A stretch of DNA of 64,000 nt from assembly GCA_934662505.1 (NCBI GenBank), contig CAKUKE010000006.1:1-64000 (forward strand), read 5' to 3'. Source of the stretch: an uncultured Clostridia bacterium (GTDB lineage: Bacteria > Bacillota > Clostridia > Christensenellales > Aristaeellaceae). The notes below the pieces were generated by a model. It did not search any database, was not told the DNA's origin, and saw nothing but the letters and a program-made list of their open reading frames with translations. The position numbers and the translations under genes were made by a program. This document shows, piece by piece, positions 40,881 through 48,266 of the stretch. The first letter of the stretch is position 1. The number at the start of each line of letters is the position of its first letter.

Positions 40881-40909
40881 ATTATAATGCGCCGCCCGCC
40901 GGTTGTCAA
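40881..40909 (-). promoter_or_regulatory. Perfect-consensus promoter of the cysK leader
   Basis: TTGACA (40904-40909), 17-bp spacer, TATAAT (40881-40886) on the minus strand, starting 25 bp past the azlD stop and about 30 bp upstream of the leader-peptide start. Confidence 0.9.
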
Positions 40910-40933
40910 CCGTCTGCACCGTCTTTTTCTGTA

Positions 40934-41257
40934 TCAGTCCAGCAGCCGCAGCGCCGCCATATAACCCGCCGTACCCAGCAGGATGCTGACAAAGGTGTTG
41001 CGCTTCCAGCCGTAGCTCGCCACCACCAGCGCCACGCCCACCGCCTGCGCCGCACCTGCACCCGCAGGGTTCTGCAGACCGTCCCGCAGACAGTAGACCA
41101 CCAGCACCGCCATAATGGCAGCAGGCAGCGTTTTTCCCAGCCGATCCAGCCACCGGGGCACGGGACGGTTGCGCCGCAGCAGCAGAAAGGGCAGCGCCCG
41201 CATCAGAAGGGTGCAGACCGCCGACACGGCCACCGCCCAGATCGCATAGCCGCTCAT
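40934..41257 (-). CDS. azlD: AzlD-family branched-chain amino acid transport protein
   Basis: A 107-aa membrane protein with three to four helices. MRALPFLLLRRNRPVPRWLDRLGKTLPAAIMAVLVVYCL is the AzlD signature region (about 22-62). AzlD is the small subunit of the AzlCD exporter. It overlaps azlC by 4 nt (ATGA). The upstream part of the longer open frame lies inside azlC and is not counted. Confidence 0.9.
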   Translation of the reverse strand: MSGYAIWAVAVSAVCTLLMRALPFLLLRRNRPVPRWLDRLGKTLPAAIMAVLVVYCLRDGLQNPAGAGAAQAVGVALVVASYGWKRNTFVSILLGTAGYMAALRLLD

Positions 41258-41952
41258 GCTTTTTCCCCCTTCCGTCCCATCAGCAGCAGAAGGCTGCTGG
41301 TTGCAAGCAGCGCAGGCAGAATGAAGCTGCTCCCGCCGAATATGAACAGGCATGCCGCCGCCACGCCCCCGCCGGCCAGCGCGGGCAGGCGGTTGGAGGC
41401 CTGACGCAGCTGATCCATGAGAATGATGATAAACAGCGCCGTCATGCAAAAATCGATGCCCTCCAGATTCCACGGCAGCGCCTGCCCCAGCAGCGCGCCG
41501 CACACCGTGCCCAGCATCCAGTAAACGCGGCTGAGGAACGCCACATGGCGCATCACCTCCGACCGACCGGGCATGTCCGCCGGCAGACTGCAGTTGACCG
41601 CATAGGTCTCATCCGTCATGGTCAGCACCATGTAGGGCTCCCATTTGCCCATGGCGCGGAACGTGTCCAGAAAGGTCAGCCCGTAAAAGGCCTGCCGGCT
41701 GTTCATGAGCAGCGCCGTCAGGGCAATGACAGGCAGCGCCGCCCCGCCGGACAAAAGGGAAATAAGCATGAACTGATACGCCCCGGTGTACACCGTCAGG
41801 CTGGTGAGCAGCGCCAGCGTCCACGGGAACCCCGCGTCCGCCATCATCATGCCGTAGGCCATGCTGATAAACACATAACTGAGCAGAATGGGCAGCGACC
41901 GCACCAGCGCTTCCCGCCAGGGCGAACCCTTTATTTTTTCAGACGGTTCCAT
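41254..41952 (-). CDS. azlC: AzlC-family amino acid permease
   Basis: A 232-aa membrane protein with the AzlC pattern FISMAYGMMMADAGFPWTLALL, then TGAYQFMLISLLSGG and NSRQAFYGLTFLD, plus MTDETYAV. AzlCD pairs export branched-chain amino acids and some analogues. The start at 41952 is preceded by GGGGGTGG and overlaps the end of malY by 22 nt, so the gene belongs to the transporter-malY operon. Confidence 0.9.
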   Translation of the reverse strand: MEPSEKIKGSPWREALVRSLPILLSYVFISMAYGMMMADAGFPWTLALLTSLTVYTGAYQFMLISLLSGGAALPVIALTALLMNSRQAFYGLTFLDTFRAMGKWEPYMVLTMTDETYAVNCSLPADMPGRSEVMRHVAFLSRVYWMLGTVCGALLGQALPWNLEGIDFCMTALFIIILMDQLRQASNRLPALAGGGVAAACLFIFGGSSFILPALLATSSLLLLMGRKGEKA

Positions 41953-43100
41953 GCCGCCACCCCCGCCCTGAGCCGATTCAGACCGTCGTCGATCTGGCTG
42001 CGGGGATAGGCGGTGTTCATCCGCAAAAAACCTTCGCCGCCCTTGCCGTATACCCCGCCCGGGGTCAGAATGAGCCCCGTTTCCCGGCGGATACACGCCG
42101 CCAGCGCCGCCGTATCCTGCGCCATTTCCCGGCAGTCCAGCCACAGCAGATACGTAGCATGACCGGGCATCACCCGCACGCCGGGCACCTCGTCCCGGAC
42201 AAAAGTGCGGACACGTTCCTTATTGGCAAACACGTACGCCCGCATTTCGTCCAGCCATGCCGCACCCCGGCCATAGGCCGCCAGCACCGCGTCCACGGCA
42301 AAGGCGTTGGGCTCGCCGCATTCGCTGGTGTTCACCTCCCGCCACATCCTGTGGCGCAGATAGGGGTTGCGGCTCATGACGGCTGCCGTCTGCAATCCGG
42401 GCAGGCTGAAGGTTTTGGTGGGCGCAAGGCAGGTGACGCTGTTGTCCGCGCAGCAGTCGCTGACGGAAGCAAAGGGCACATAGGCATACCCGGGGTCGGT
42501 CAGATCGCAGTGGATCTCGTCGGACACCACCGTCACGTGGTAACGGCTGCACATTTCTCCGACACGCGCCAGCTCCTCCCGGCTCCAGATGCGCCCCACC
42601 GGGTTATGAGGATTGCACAGGATCATCAGGCTGGTCTGCATGTCCGACAGCGCCTTTTCCAGTCCGTCCCAGTCAATATCGTAGCGGTCTCCCCGCAGCA
42701 GCAGGGGCACCTCCAGCGGCCGCCGGCCGTTATTGACGATGCAGTTGAAAAAAATATTGTACACCGGGGTCATGACCACCACGTTTTCATTGGGGGTGGT
42801 CAATTTCCGCACCGCGGCGGACAGCGCCGGCACCACGCCCGTGGCAAAAAACAGCCAGTCCTTTTCCATGGAAAAATCATGCCGGCTTTTCCACCAGTCC
42901 ACATAGGCCTGCGCCCAGGCATCGGGAACGTCGGTATAGCCGAACATGCCCTTGTCCAGCCGCTGCTGCAGCGCTTCGGTCACCTCGGGCAGGGTGGCAA
43001 AGTCCATATCCGCAATGGACAGGGGCAATTCATTCTCCCCCACGTCCCATTTGGAGGCGTAGGTGCTTCTTCTCTCCGACACACGGTCAAAATCGTACAT
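41931..43100 (-). CDS. patB: MalY/PatB-type cystathionine beta-lyase
   Basis: A 389-aa PLP fold-type I enzyme. The PLP lysine is in APTKTFSLPGLQTA, and other family blocks are MDFATLPEVTEAL, NPHNPVGRIW and VSDEIHCDLT. PatB/MalY enzymes split cystathionine, cysteine or related thioethers to thiol, pyruvate and ammonia. It starts 7 nt after the amino-acid ABC ATPase gene and just upstream of azlCD, which fits uptake and breakdown of a sulfur amino acid. Confidence 0.9.
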   Translation of the reverse strand: MYDFDRVSERRSTYASKWDVGENELPLSIADMDFATLPEVTEALQQRLDKGMFGYTDVPDAWAQAYVDWWKSRHDFSMEKDWLFFATGVVPALSAAVRKLTTPNENVVVMTPVYNIFFNCIVNNGRRPLEVPLLLRGDRYDIDWDGLEKALSDMQTSLMILCNPHNPVGRIWSREELARVGEMCSRYHVTVVSDEIHCDLTDPGYAYVPFASVSDCCADNSVTCLAPTKTFSLPGLQTAAVMSRNPYLRHRMWREVNTSECGEPNAFAVDAVLAAYGRGAAWLDEMRAYVFANKERVRTFVRDEVPGVRVMPGHATYLLWLDCREMAQDTAALAACIRRETGLILTPGGVYGKGGEGFLRMNTAYPRSQIDDGLNRLRAGVAAWNRLKK

Positions 43101-43107
43101 CGCTCGC

Positions 43108-43854
43108 TTATCCTTTCTGCTGCGCCACGTTGCGCAAAAACTGCCGGGTGCGCTCCTGCGACGGATGGTCGAAAAATTCTTCAGGCGTGTTTTCCTCCAC
43201 CACCAGCCCGCCGTCCATCAGGAGGGTACGGGTCGATACCTGACGGGCAAAATGCATTTCATGGGTCACGATCAGCATGGTCATGCCCCCGCCGGCCAGA
43301 TCGCGCATCACATCCAGCACTTCTCCCACCAGCTCGGGATCCAGCGCGGAGGTAGGCTCGTCAAAATAGATGATCTCCGGGTCGGCGGCCATGGCGCGGG
43401 CGATGGCCACCCGCTGCTGCTGTCCGCCGGACAGCTCGGCGGGGTACGCGCCCGCCCGCTCGGCCAGCCCTACCCGCCGCAACGCCTCCATACCCGCCTC
43501 CTCGGCCTGTTTTTTCGGCATGCGCCGCGCCACGATGAGCCCCTCCGTGGTATTCTGCAGGGCGGTCTTATTGTTGAACAGGTTGTAGCCCTGAAAGACG
43601 AAGCCCGTCCGCTTCCGCAGCCGGCGCACGGCGGCCTTGTCCGCGCCGTGCATATCCAGCGTCTCCCCGTCCAGCGTCAGGGTGCCCCCGTCCGCCCGTT
43701 CCAGAAAGTTGAGACAGCGGAGGAAGGTGGTCTTGCCCGACCCGCTGGGTCCCAGGATGGTAATCACATCCCCCTTGTCGACCCGAAGGGAAATATCCCG
43801 CAGCACCGGCTGCCCGCCAAAGGCCTTGCGCACATGGCCCGCTTCCATCATCAT
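43108..43854 (-). CDS. Polar amino acid ABC transporter ATPase (probable cystine importer)
   Basis: A 248-aa ATPase of the GlnQ/TcyC class. Walker A GPSGSGKTT, Q-loop VFQGYNLFNNKT, signature LSGGQQQRVAIARA, Walker B IIYFDEPTSALDPE and H-loop THEM are all present. The ATG at 43854 overlaps the permease stop (ATGA). Substrate is not encoded in the ATPase; cystine is inferred from the neighbours malY and cysK. Confidence 0.93.
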   Translation of the reverse strand: MMMEAGHVRKAFGGQPVLRDISLRVDKGDVITILGPSGSGKTTFLRCLNFLERADGGTLTLDGETLDMHGADKAAVRRLRKRTGFVFQGYNLFNNKTALQNTTEGLIVARRMPKKQAEEAGMEALRRVGLAERAGAYPAELSGGQQQRVAIARAMAADPEIIYFDEPTSALDPELVGEVLDVMRDLAGGGMTMLIVTHEMHFARQVSTRTLLMDGGLVVEENTPEEFFDHPSQERTRQFLRNVAQQKG

Positions 43855-44540
43855 GCGCTCCGCCCCCTTTTTTCCATTTTCTTTTCGCACATCCGCTGCA
43901 CCCGGGTCAATACCGTGCAGAACAGCAGATAAATGACGCCCACCTCGCAGTACAGGATAAACGGCTCCATGGTGCGTGCGGCGATGCGCTGGGTAGCCTG
44001 AAACATTTCGACCACCGTAATGTTGGCCGCAAGGGATGTATCCTTCACCAGCCCGATCAGCGAATTGGACAGGGGCGGGAACGCAGTGCGCAGCGCCTGA
44101 GGCAGCACGATGCGCCGCATGATCTGCATATAGCTCATGCCCACGCAGAGCCCCGCCTCCATCTGTCCCGCAGGCACCGCCTCAATGGCCGCGCGGATGG
44201 TTTCCGACGCATACGCGCCCGTGTTCAGGGAAAAAACAATCACAGCGGCGGGCAGCGCGTCCATCACCAGCCCCAGCTTGGGCAGACCGTAGAACACAAT
44301 GTACAGCTGCACCAGCATGGGTGTTCCGCGGAATACCCACACATAAAAACGAGCCAGCTGCCGCAGCACCCTGACCCCCGCCACCTGCACCAGCGCGGTA
44401 AACAGGGCGATGATCAGCCCCAGTGCGAAGGAGATCAGCGTCAGCGGGATGGTGATCTCCAGTCCCGGGATCAGGATCTGCGAAAAGGAAGTGGTGATCA
44501 GCTCCACCACCCGCTGCGCCCTTGCGGACAGTTCCGGCAC
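43851..44540 (-). CDS. Amino acid ABC transporter permease
   Basis: A 229-aa membrane protein of the HisMQ family with about five helices. The signature region FRGTPMLVQLYIVFYGLP and the EAA loop EAGLCVGMSYMQIMRRIVLPQALR contact the ATPase. The start is GTG at 44540 with AGAGGTG upstream. It follows the binding-protein gene after a strong hairpin. Confidence 0.93.
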   Translation of the reverse strand: MPELSARAQRVVELITTSFSQILIPGLEITIPLTLISFALGLIIALFTALVQVAGVRVLRQLARFYVWVFRGTPMLVQLYIVFYGLPKLGLVMDALPAAVIVFSLNTGAYASETIRAAIEAVPAGQMEAGLCVGMSYMQIMRRIVLPQALRTAFPPLSNSLIGLVKDTSLAANITVVEMFQATQRIAARTMEPFILYCEVGVIYLLFCTVLTRVQRMCEKKMEKRGRSA

Positions 44541-44585
44541 GTGCTACACCTCTTTTTAACGTCATTTTTTTTGCACAGGACGCAA

Positions 44586-44611
44586 GCGCCCGGCAGTTTC
44601 CCGCCGGGCGC
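44586..44611 (-). other. Strong hairpin between binding-protein and permease genes
   Basis: A 9-bp GC stem GCGCCCGGC/GCCGGGCGC with an 8-nt loop and no T-run. Such hairpins usually protect the upstream mRNA, raising binding protein over permease. Confidence 0.6.
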
Positions 44612-44618
44612 AAGGCGC

Positions 44619-45398
44619 TTATTCCTGCGTATAGTCAAACCCGAAATACTTCAGGGACAGCGCCGACAGGGTGCCGTCCGCCCGCAATTCCTCAATGGCC
44701 TTGTTGACCGCCTCCAGAAAACGCCCGCTTCCCTTGGGCACAGGCACCACGGAGGAAGACGCGCTGTCCGTACGGGCCACGATCTTTACCTTTTCCTCCG
44801 GATGGGCGGTCATGTAATTGTTGAACGCCGTTTCCGCATTCAGCGTCAGGTCGGCGCGGCCGGTCTTGATCAGTTCAAAGGTTTCCGCATCGCCGTTGAC
44901 GGGCACGATGGTGGCGCCCAGGCTTTCGGCCAGCATGCCCCAGGTGCTGGTGGCGTTCTGCGCCGCCCGCTTGCCCTGCACATCGTCAAAGCCCTGAATG
45001 TCGTCGTTGTCCTCCGCCACCAGCAGCGCGCCGTGGATGTAGGTATAGGGGGCGGAAAAGTCGTACTTCAGCTTCCGCTCCTCGGTCACTTCCACTTCGT
45101 TGATCACCGTGTCGCACTGACCGTTGTCCATGCCCATGAACAGCGCAGACCAGGTGTTCACATAGTATTCCACCTTCACGCCCAGCTTTTCGGCGATGGC
45201 CGCCGCCACCTCCACGTCAAACCCGACCAGCGTGCCTTCTTCATCATAATAGCTGTTGGGCGCGTAGGTGCCCTCGGTGCCCACGATCAGCGTGCCGCGC
45301 TCCAGCACCGTATCCAGCAGATCCTTTTCTTCGGCAAAAGCGCCGCTCAGCCCCAGCACAAGGCACAGCGCCACGAGAACCGCCGTCCATTTTTTCAT
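44619..45398 (-). CDS. Amino acid ABC transporter substrate-binding protein (probable cystine)
   Basis: A 259-aa exported protein of SBP family 3. The signal peptide MKKWTAVLVALCLVLGLSG...AFA (residues 1-22) has no lipobox cysteine, so it would be released or tethered some other way. The mature domain has LIVGTEGTYAPNSYYDEEG and GFDVEVAAAIAEKLG, typical of this family, and ERKLKYDFSAPY. The ATG 45398 is chosen for the signal peptide; AAAGGA is 15 nt away, so the start could instead be an in-frame GTG at 45410. First structural gene of the transporter operon; its long leader holds a terminator. Confidence 0.88.
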   Translation of the reverse strand: MKKWTAVLVALCLVLGLSGAFAEEKDLLDTVLERGTLIVGTEGTYAPNSYYDEEGTLVGFDVEVAAAIAEKLGVKVEYYVNTWSALFMGMDNGQCDTVINEVEVTEERKLKYDFSAPYTYIHGALLVAEDNDDIQGFDDVQGKRAAQNATSTWGMLAESLGATIVPVNGDAETFELIKTGRADLTLNAETAFNNYMTAHPEEKVKIVARTDSASSSVVPVPKGSGRFLEAVNKAIEELRADGTLSALSLKYFGFDYTQE

Positions 45399-45445
45399 TA
45401 TTTCGCTCACGCATCCTTTCTTTTTTTCGTCTCTCTGCGGCGTAC

Positions 45446-45498
45446 AAAAAACGGAATGAGTCTGTCTGCGGAGGAACCCTCCCGGCTTGCTCATCCCG
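45446..45498 (-). terminator. Intrinsic terminator in the leader of the transporter operon
   Basis: CGGGATGAG (45490-45498) pairs with CTCATTCCG (45452-45460), followed on the minus strand by TTTTTTG. The 29-nt apical part contains a GGAG/CTCC hairpin. It lies between the promoter and the binding-protein gene, so it must be bypassed for expression. Confidence 0.75.
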
Positions 45499-45521
45499 TC
45501 CTTCAGGCCTGTGAACGCGCT

Positions 45522-45584
45522 TCAGCCGCACGACGGGTCAACGCGCTTTCGCGCACCGTTCATCCGCTGCAGCTGCATCTTCAC
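45522..45584 (-). CDS. Possible leader peptide of the transporter operon (about 20 aa)
   Basis: A short ORF from GTG 45584 (AAGGAAGG 8 nt upstream) or ATG 45578, ending ...VDPSCG with a single Cys codon next to last. It lies between a consensus promoter and an intrinsic terminator, the same layout as the cysK leader. CCCGTC (45532-45537) in the ORF can pair with GACGGG (45495-45500) in the foot of the terminator, but only over 6 bp. Evidence that it is translated is limited. Confidence 0.4.
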   Translation of the reverse strand: MKMQLQRMNGARKRVDPSCG

Positions 45585-45627
45585 GTTCCCCGCCTTCCTT
45601 CTCCGCAATCCCTACAGTACAGATAGG

Positions 45628-45656
45628 ATTATATGCAGCCCCCTGACGTCTGTCAA
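45628..45656 (-). promoter_or_regulatory. Perfect-consensus promoter of the amino acid transporter operon
   Basis: TTGACA (45651-45656), 17-bp spacer, TATAAT (45628-45633) on the minus strand. The -35 box overlaps the last codons of the helicase gene. The leader is about 225 nt. Confidence 0.9.
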
Positions 45657-48076
45657 GTATTTTTTCTGCACCCTGCGTTTTTTCCGTTCCGGGCGTCTTC
45701 TTCCGCCGCCATGCGGGACAGCAGCCGCTCCACATGGGCACGGGCGATGGCTGCGTCCGTCTGCTGCCGCTCCTGAGACAGAGGACGATCCCCCATGAGC
45801 CCGACGAACTGGCTCACCTTCAGCCCCAGTGCTTCCTGCATGTCCGCATCGCTGCCCCTTGGGGAGACCAGATAGTAGCACAGGAGAGAATCCCTGTGTC
45901 CCATCCGGTGCGCCCGATCCTCCGCCTGCGCGTGTACGGCGGGCGACCAGTCCATTTCGCCGAATACCACGCAGGTCGCCCGCTGCAGGTTCAGTCCGCT
46001 GGCCGCCCGAAGGGATACGCAGCACAGCTCCGTTTTCCCGTTCATGAAACGATCCGCCGCCGTCTGCTTCTGCCCGTCCGTCTCCCGTCCCGTGATGAAG
46101 ACGGGGTGCAGCCCGGACAGCTCTTTTTTATAAAGATCCATGACCGCATGATGATGGGCAAAGAGAAGCACCTTTTCTCCGTTTTCGATCAGCGCCCGCA
46201 CAAACTGACACACATAGGGTGCCTTGGCCACCCCGGTGGCCTGACGCTCGCCCTGAGAAATCTGGTCTTCCAGCAGCGCCCGGGCGGAGGGAGTCAGGGA
46301 ACGGTCGTCCCGCCAGCGGTTCAGCTTTTCCGCCACCGGCGCCATCAATTGCCGGTAGATTTTATCGTCCGCGTCGATCTGCTGCACCAGCCGCCGCTTG
46401 GCCGGCAGCTCGGGCAGCACCTGCGCCTTGGTGCGGCGCAGCATCAGCCCTTCCCGCCGCAGATGTTCGCCCAGCAGGTCGGGCTTGAGCACAATGTTGT
46501 TGCCGTAGCCCGCGCACCATTCCCGGGAAAAGCTCTCCCAGTCTCCCAGAAAATGGAAATCCAGAATATTGACCACGTTCCATATTTCGCCGCCGTGATT
46601 ATAAATGGGCGTGCCAGACAGACCGATCACCGTCCCGCAGCTTTCCGACAGGAGCGAGGCCGCGCTGTACTTATCCGTACCGCTGCGGCGCAATTCCTGT
46701 ATTTCGTCAAAAATGACCCCGCGGAAGCCTGCTTTGGGCAGCGCTTCCTTCCAGCCCCGCAGCAAAAGATAGTGCACCAGATACACATCCGCCTCCGGCA
46801 GCGTATAGGGGGTCAGTCCCTTCACCACGTGCACGCGGGGCGGCCGTCCGCCGATCCGCACAAACCGTTCCGTTTCCCGCTTCCAGTTGAGCACCAGATG
46901 GGGCGGCGCCACCACGCACAGGGGAAACAGCCCCCGCATTGCCGCGCTGCACAGCGCCTGCACCGTTTTTCCCAGCCCCATCTCATCCGCCAGCAGCGCC
47001 CGATCCGTCATGTTGAGGAAAGCGACCCCTTCCTGCTGAAACGGTCTGAGCTCGCCGCAGAAAACGTCCTCCCCCGGATGGCACACCGGGGGCGCAATGC
47101 GCGCCCGCTCCCGCTGACGGTAATACTGCCGCGCCTGCGCAAGCGACGCTTCAAACCGTTCCCTGTCCCGGGGCGCCACGGCCAGCGGATAGCGCTGCAT
47201 CAGCCAGTTCACATCGCCGATCAGCCGCCGGTGCGCGGTAAACCGCGCTTCCCCCCGCCGCGCGCCCGCGCTGCCCGGAAAAAGACGCTTGGCCAGCTCC
47301 GTCACGCAGGGCTCCCCCTTGATGACCCACTGTCCCCGCCGGGCATTGTAGGAAAGGGTGCCGTACGTGACGCCCGCGCGCTCCGCCGGGCGAAGATAGA
47401 CCGGCAGATCATCCCACAGCGCCGCCGCAAGCAGACGGTCTTCCACCTGACCCTCTCCCCCGTACGGCGGCTCAGGCACCAGCGCATCCGACGCAGTCGC
47501 CGATGTAGCCCCCTCCTCCGTCGGCGCATCCGACCGGGTCACCAGCGTCTGTCCTCGCGCCGGCGCGTCCGTCTCCGTCTGCACGGCTGGCGCATGGTCA
47601 TTCATGGCAGACTTCCGACTGTCGCCGTGTGTTCCCCCTGCGTCCGTCATTTTTGCCGTTTCATCCGTGTGTACGCAGCCGTTTTCCTGCCCCTGCCGGC
47701 CGGTCAGGGCGTCCCCAGCGGGATCGGCCACCCCCCACAGCCCGTTCAGACTGAGCACCGTCACCGGCTTGCCCGCAAGGCGTCCGGGCAGGTTGGCCGC
47801 CCGCTCCGTGACCACCACCAGATCGTCCAGCAGGGGGCTCGCCAGATATTTTTCCGCCTGTTTCCGCAGGGTCTGACGGTTGGGGCGCCCCCGCTTGACC
47901 TCAATGCCCGTCCGCCCGCACAGAAAATCGATGCGGCAGCGGGGCGCCAGCGGCGCTTCATGCACAAAGGGAATCTCATTTTCCTGCAGCACCCGGGCGA
48001 TCAGGGCGTGCAGATCGTATTCATCCTGCGCCATGGCGGTGCGCAGTGTGGAAAGCGCCCGAATGACCCCCTCCAT
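45653..48076 (-). CDS. PD-(D/E)XK nuclease-SNF2 helicase fusion
   Basis: An 807-aa protein. Residues about 20-95 form a nuclease-like domain with Asp50 and Glu59-Val-Lys61 in CRIDFLCGRTGIEVKRG. Residues 100-210 are a low-complexity linker. From about 340 an SNF2/RapA-type DNA translocase follows: LLADEMGLGKT (Lys370), WKRETERF, FDEIQ (457-460, where DEAH or DESH is usual), GLSGTPIYN, and a second lobe with LLFAHHHAVMD, ASGLNLQRAT and QAEDRAHRMGH. Such fusions occur in DNA repair and in phage defence. It is monocistronic, with GGAGGGG before the ATG. Function unknown. Confidence 0.8.
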   Translation of the reverse strand: MEGVIRALSTLRTAMAQDEYDLHALIARVLQENEIPFVHEAPLAPRCRIDFLCGRTGIEVKRGRPNRQTLRKQAEKYLASPLLDDLVVVTERAANLPGRLAGKPVTVLSLNGLWGVADPAGDALTGRQGQENGCVHTDETAKMTDAGGTHGDSRKSAMNDHAPAVQTETDAPARGQTLVTRSDAPTEEGATSATASDALVPEPPYGGEGQVEDRLLAAALWDDLPVYLRPAERAGVTYGTLSYNARRGQWVIKGEPCVTELAKRLFPGSAGARRGEARFTAHRRLIGDVNWLMQRYPLAVAPRDRERFEASLAQARQYYRQRERARIAPPVCHPGEDVFCGELRPFQQEGVAFLNMTDRALLADEMGLGKTVQALCSAAMRGLFPLCVVAPPHLVLNWKRETERFVRIGGRPPRVHVVKGLTPYTLPEADVYLVHYLLLRGWKEALPKAGFRGVIFDEIQELRRSGTDKYSAASLLSESCGTVIGLSGTPIYNHGGEIWNVVNILDFHFLGDWESFSREWCAGYGNNIVLKPDLLGEHLRREGLMLRRTKAQVLPELPAKRRLVQQIDADDKIYRQLMAPVAEKLNRWRDDRSLTPSARALLEDQISQGERQATGVAKAPYVCQFVRALIENGEKVLLFAHHHAVMDLYKKELSGLHPVFITGRETDGQKQTAADRFMNGKTELCCVSLRAASGLNLQRATCVVFGEMDWSPAVHAQAEDRAHRMGHRDSLLCYYLVSPRGSDADMQEALGLKVSQFVGLMGDRPLSQERQQTDAAIARAHVERLLSRMAAEEDARNGKNAGCRKNT

Positions 48077-48198
48077 GCTTCATCCCCTCCAACGTCTTCG
48101 TCTGCGACCAGTATACCACGTTTCGACCCGCTTGTCCCGGTTTCTTCTCCGTTCTCTTTTACAGGTTCATTTTTTACATTTCAGACATATCTTGCCCC

Positions 48199-48228
48199 TT
48201 GTGCTCCATGCCTCTGAAATGGTATGAT
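48199..48228 (+). promoter_or_regulatory. Possible promoter of the secreted L,D-transpeptidase
   Basis: TATGAT (48223-48228) with TTGTGC 18 bp upstream (48199-48204), about 40 bp before the start codon. Confidence 0.4.
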
Positions 48229-48266
48229 ATAGAGGTACTTTGGACTCTTTTACAAAGGGGTACGCT

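Noticed and set aside
40583..40909. T-box riboswitch for cysK
   Set aside because: No GGTGG-type antiterminator motif or specifier-loop architecture. A translated Cys-rich ORF with competing pairing explains the leader better.
45399..45652. SAM (S-box) riboswitch before the transporter operon
   Set aside because: The conserved S-box sequence blocks are absent.
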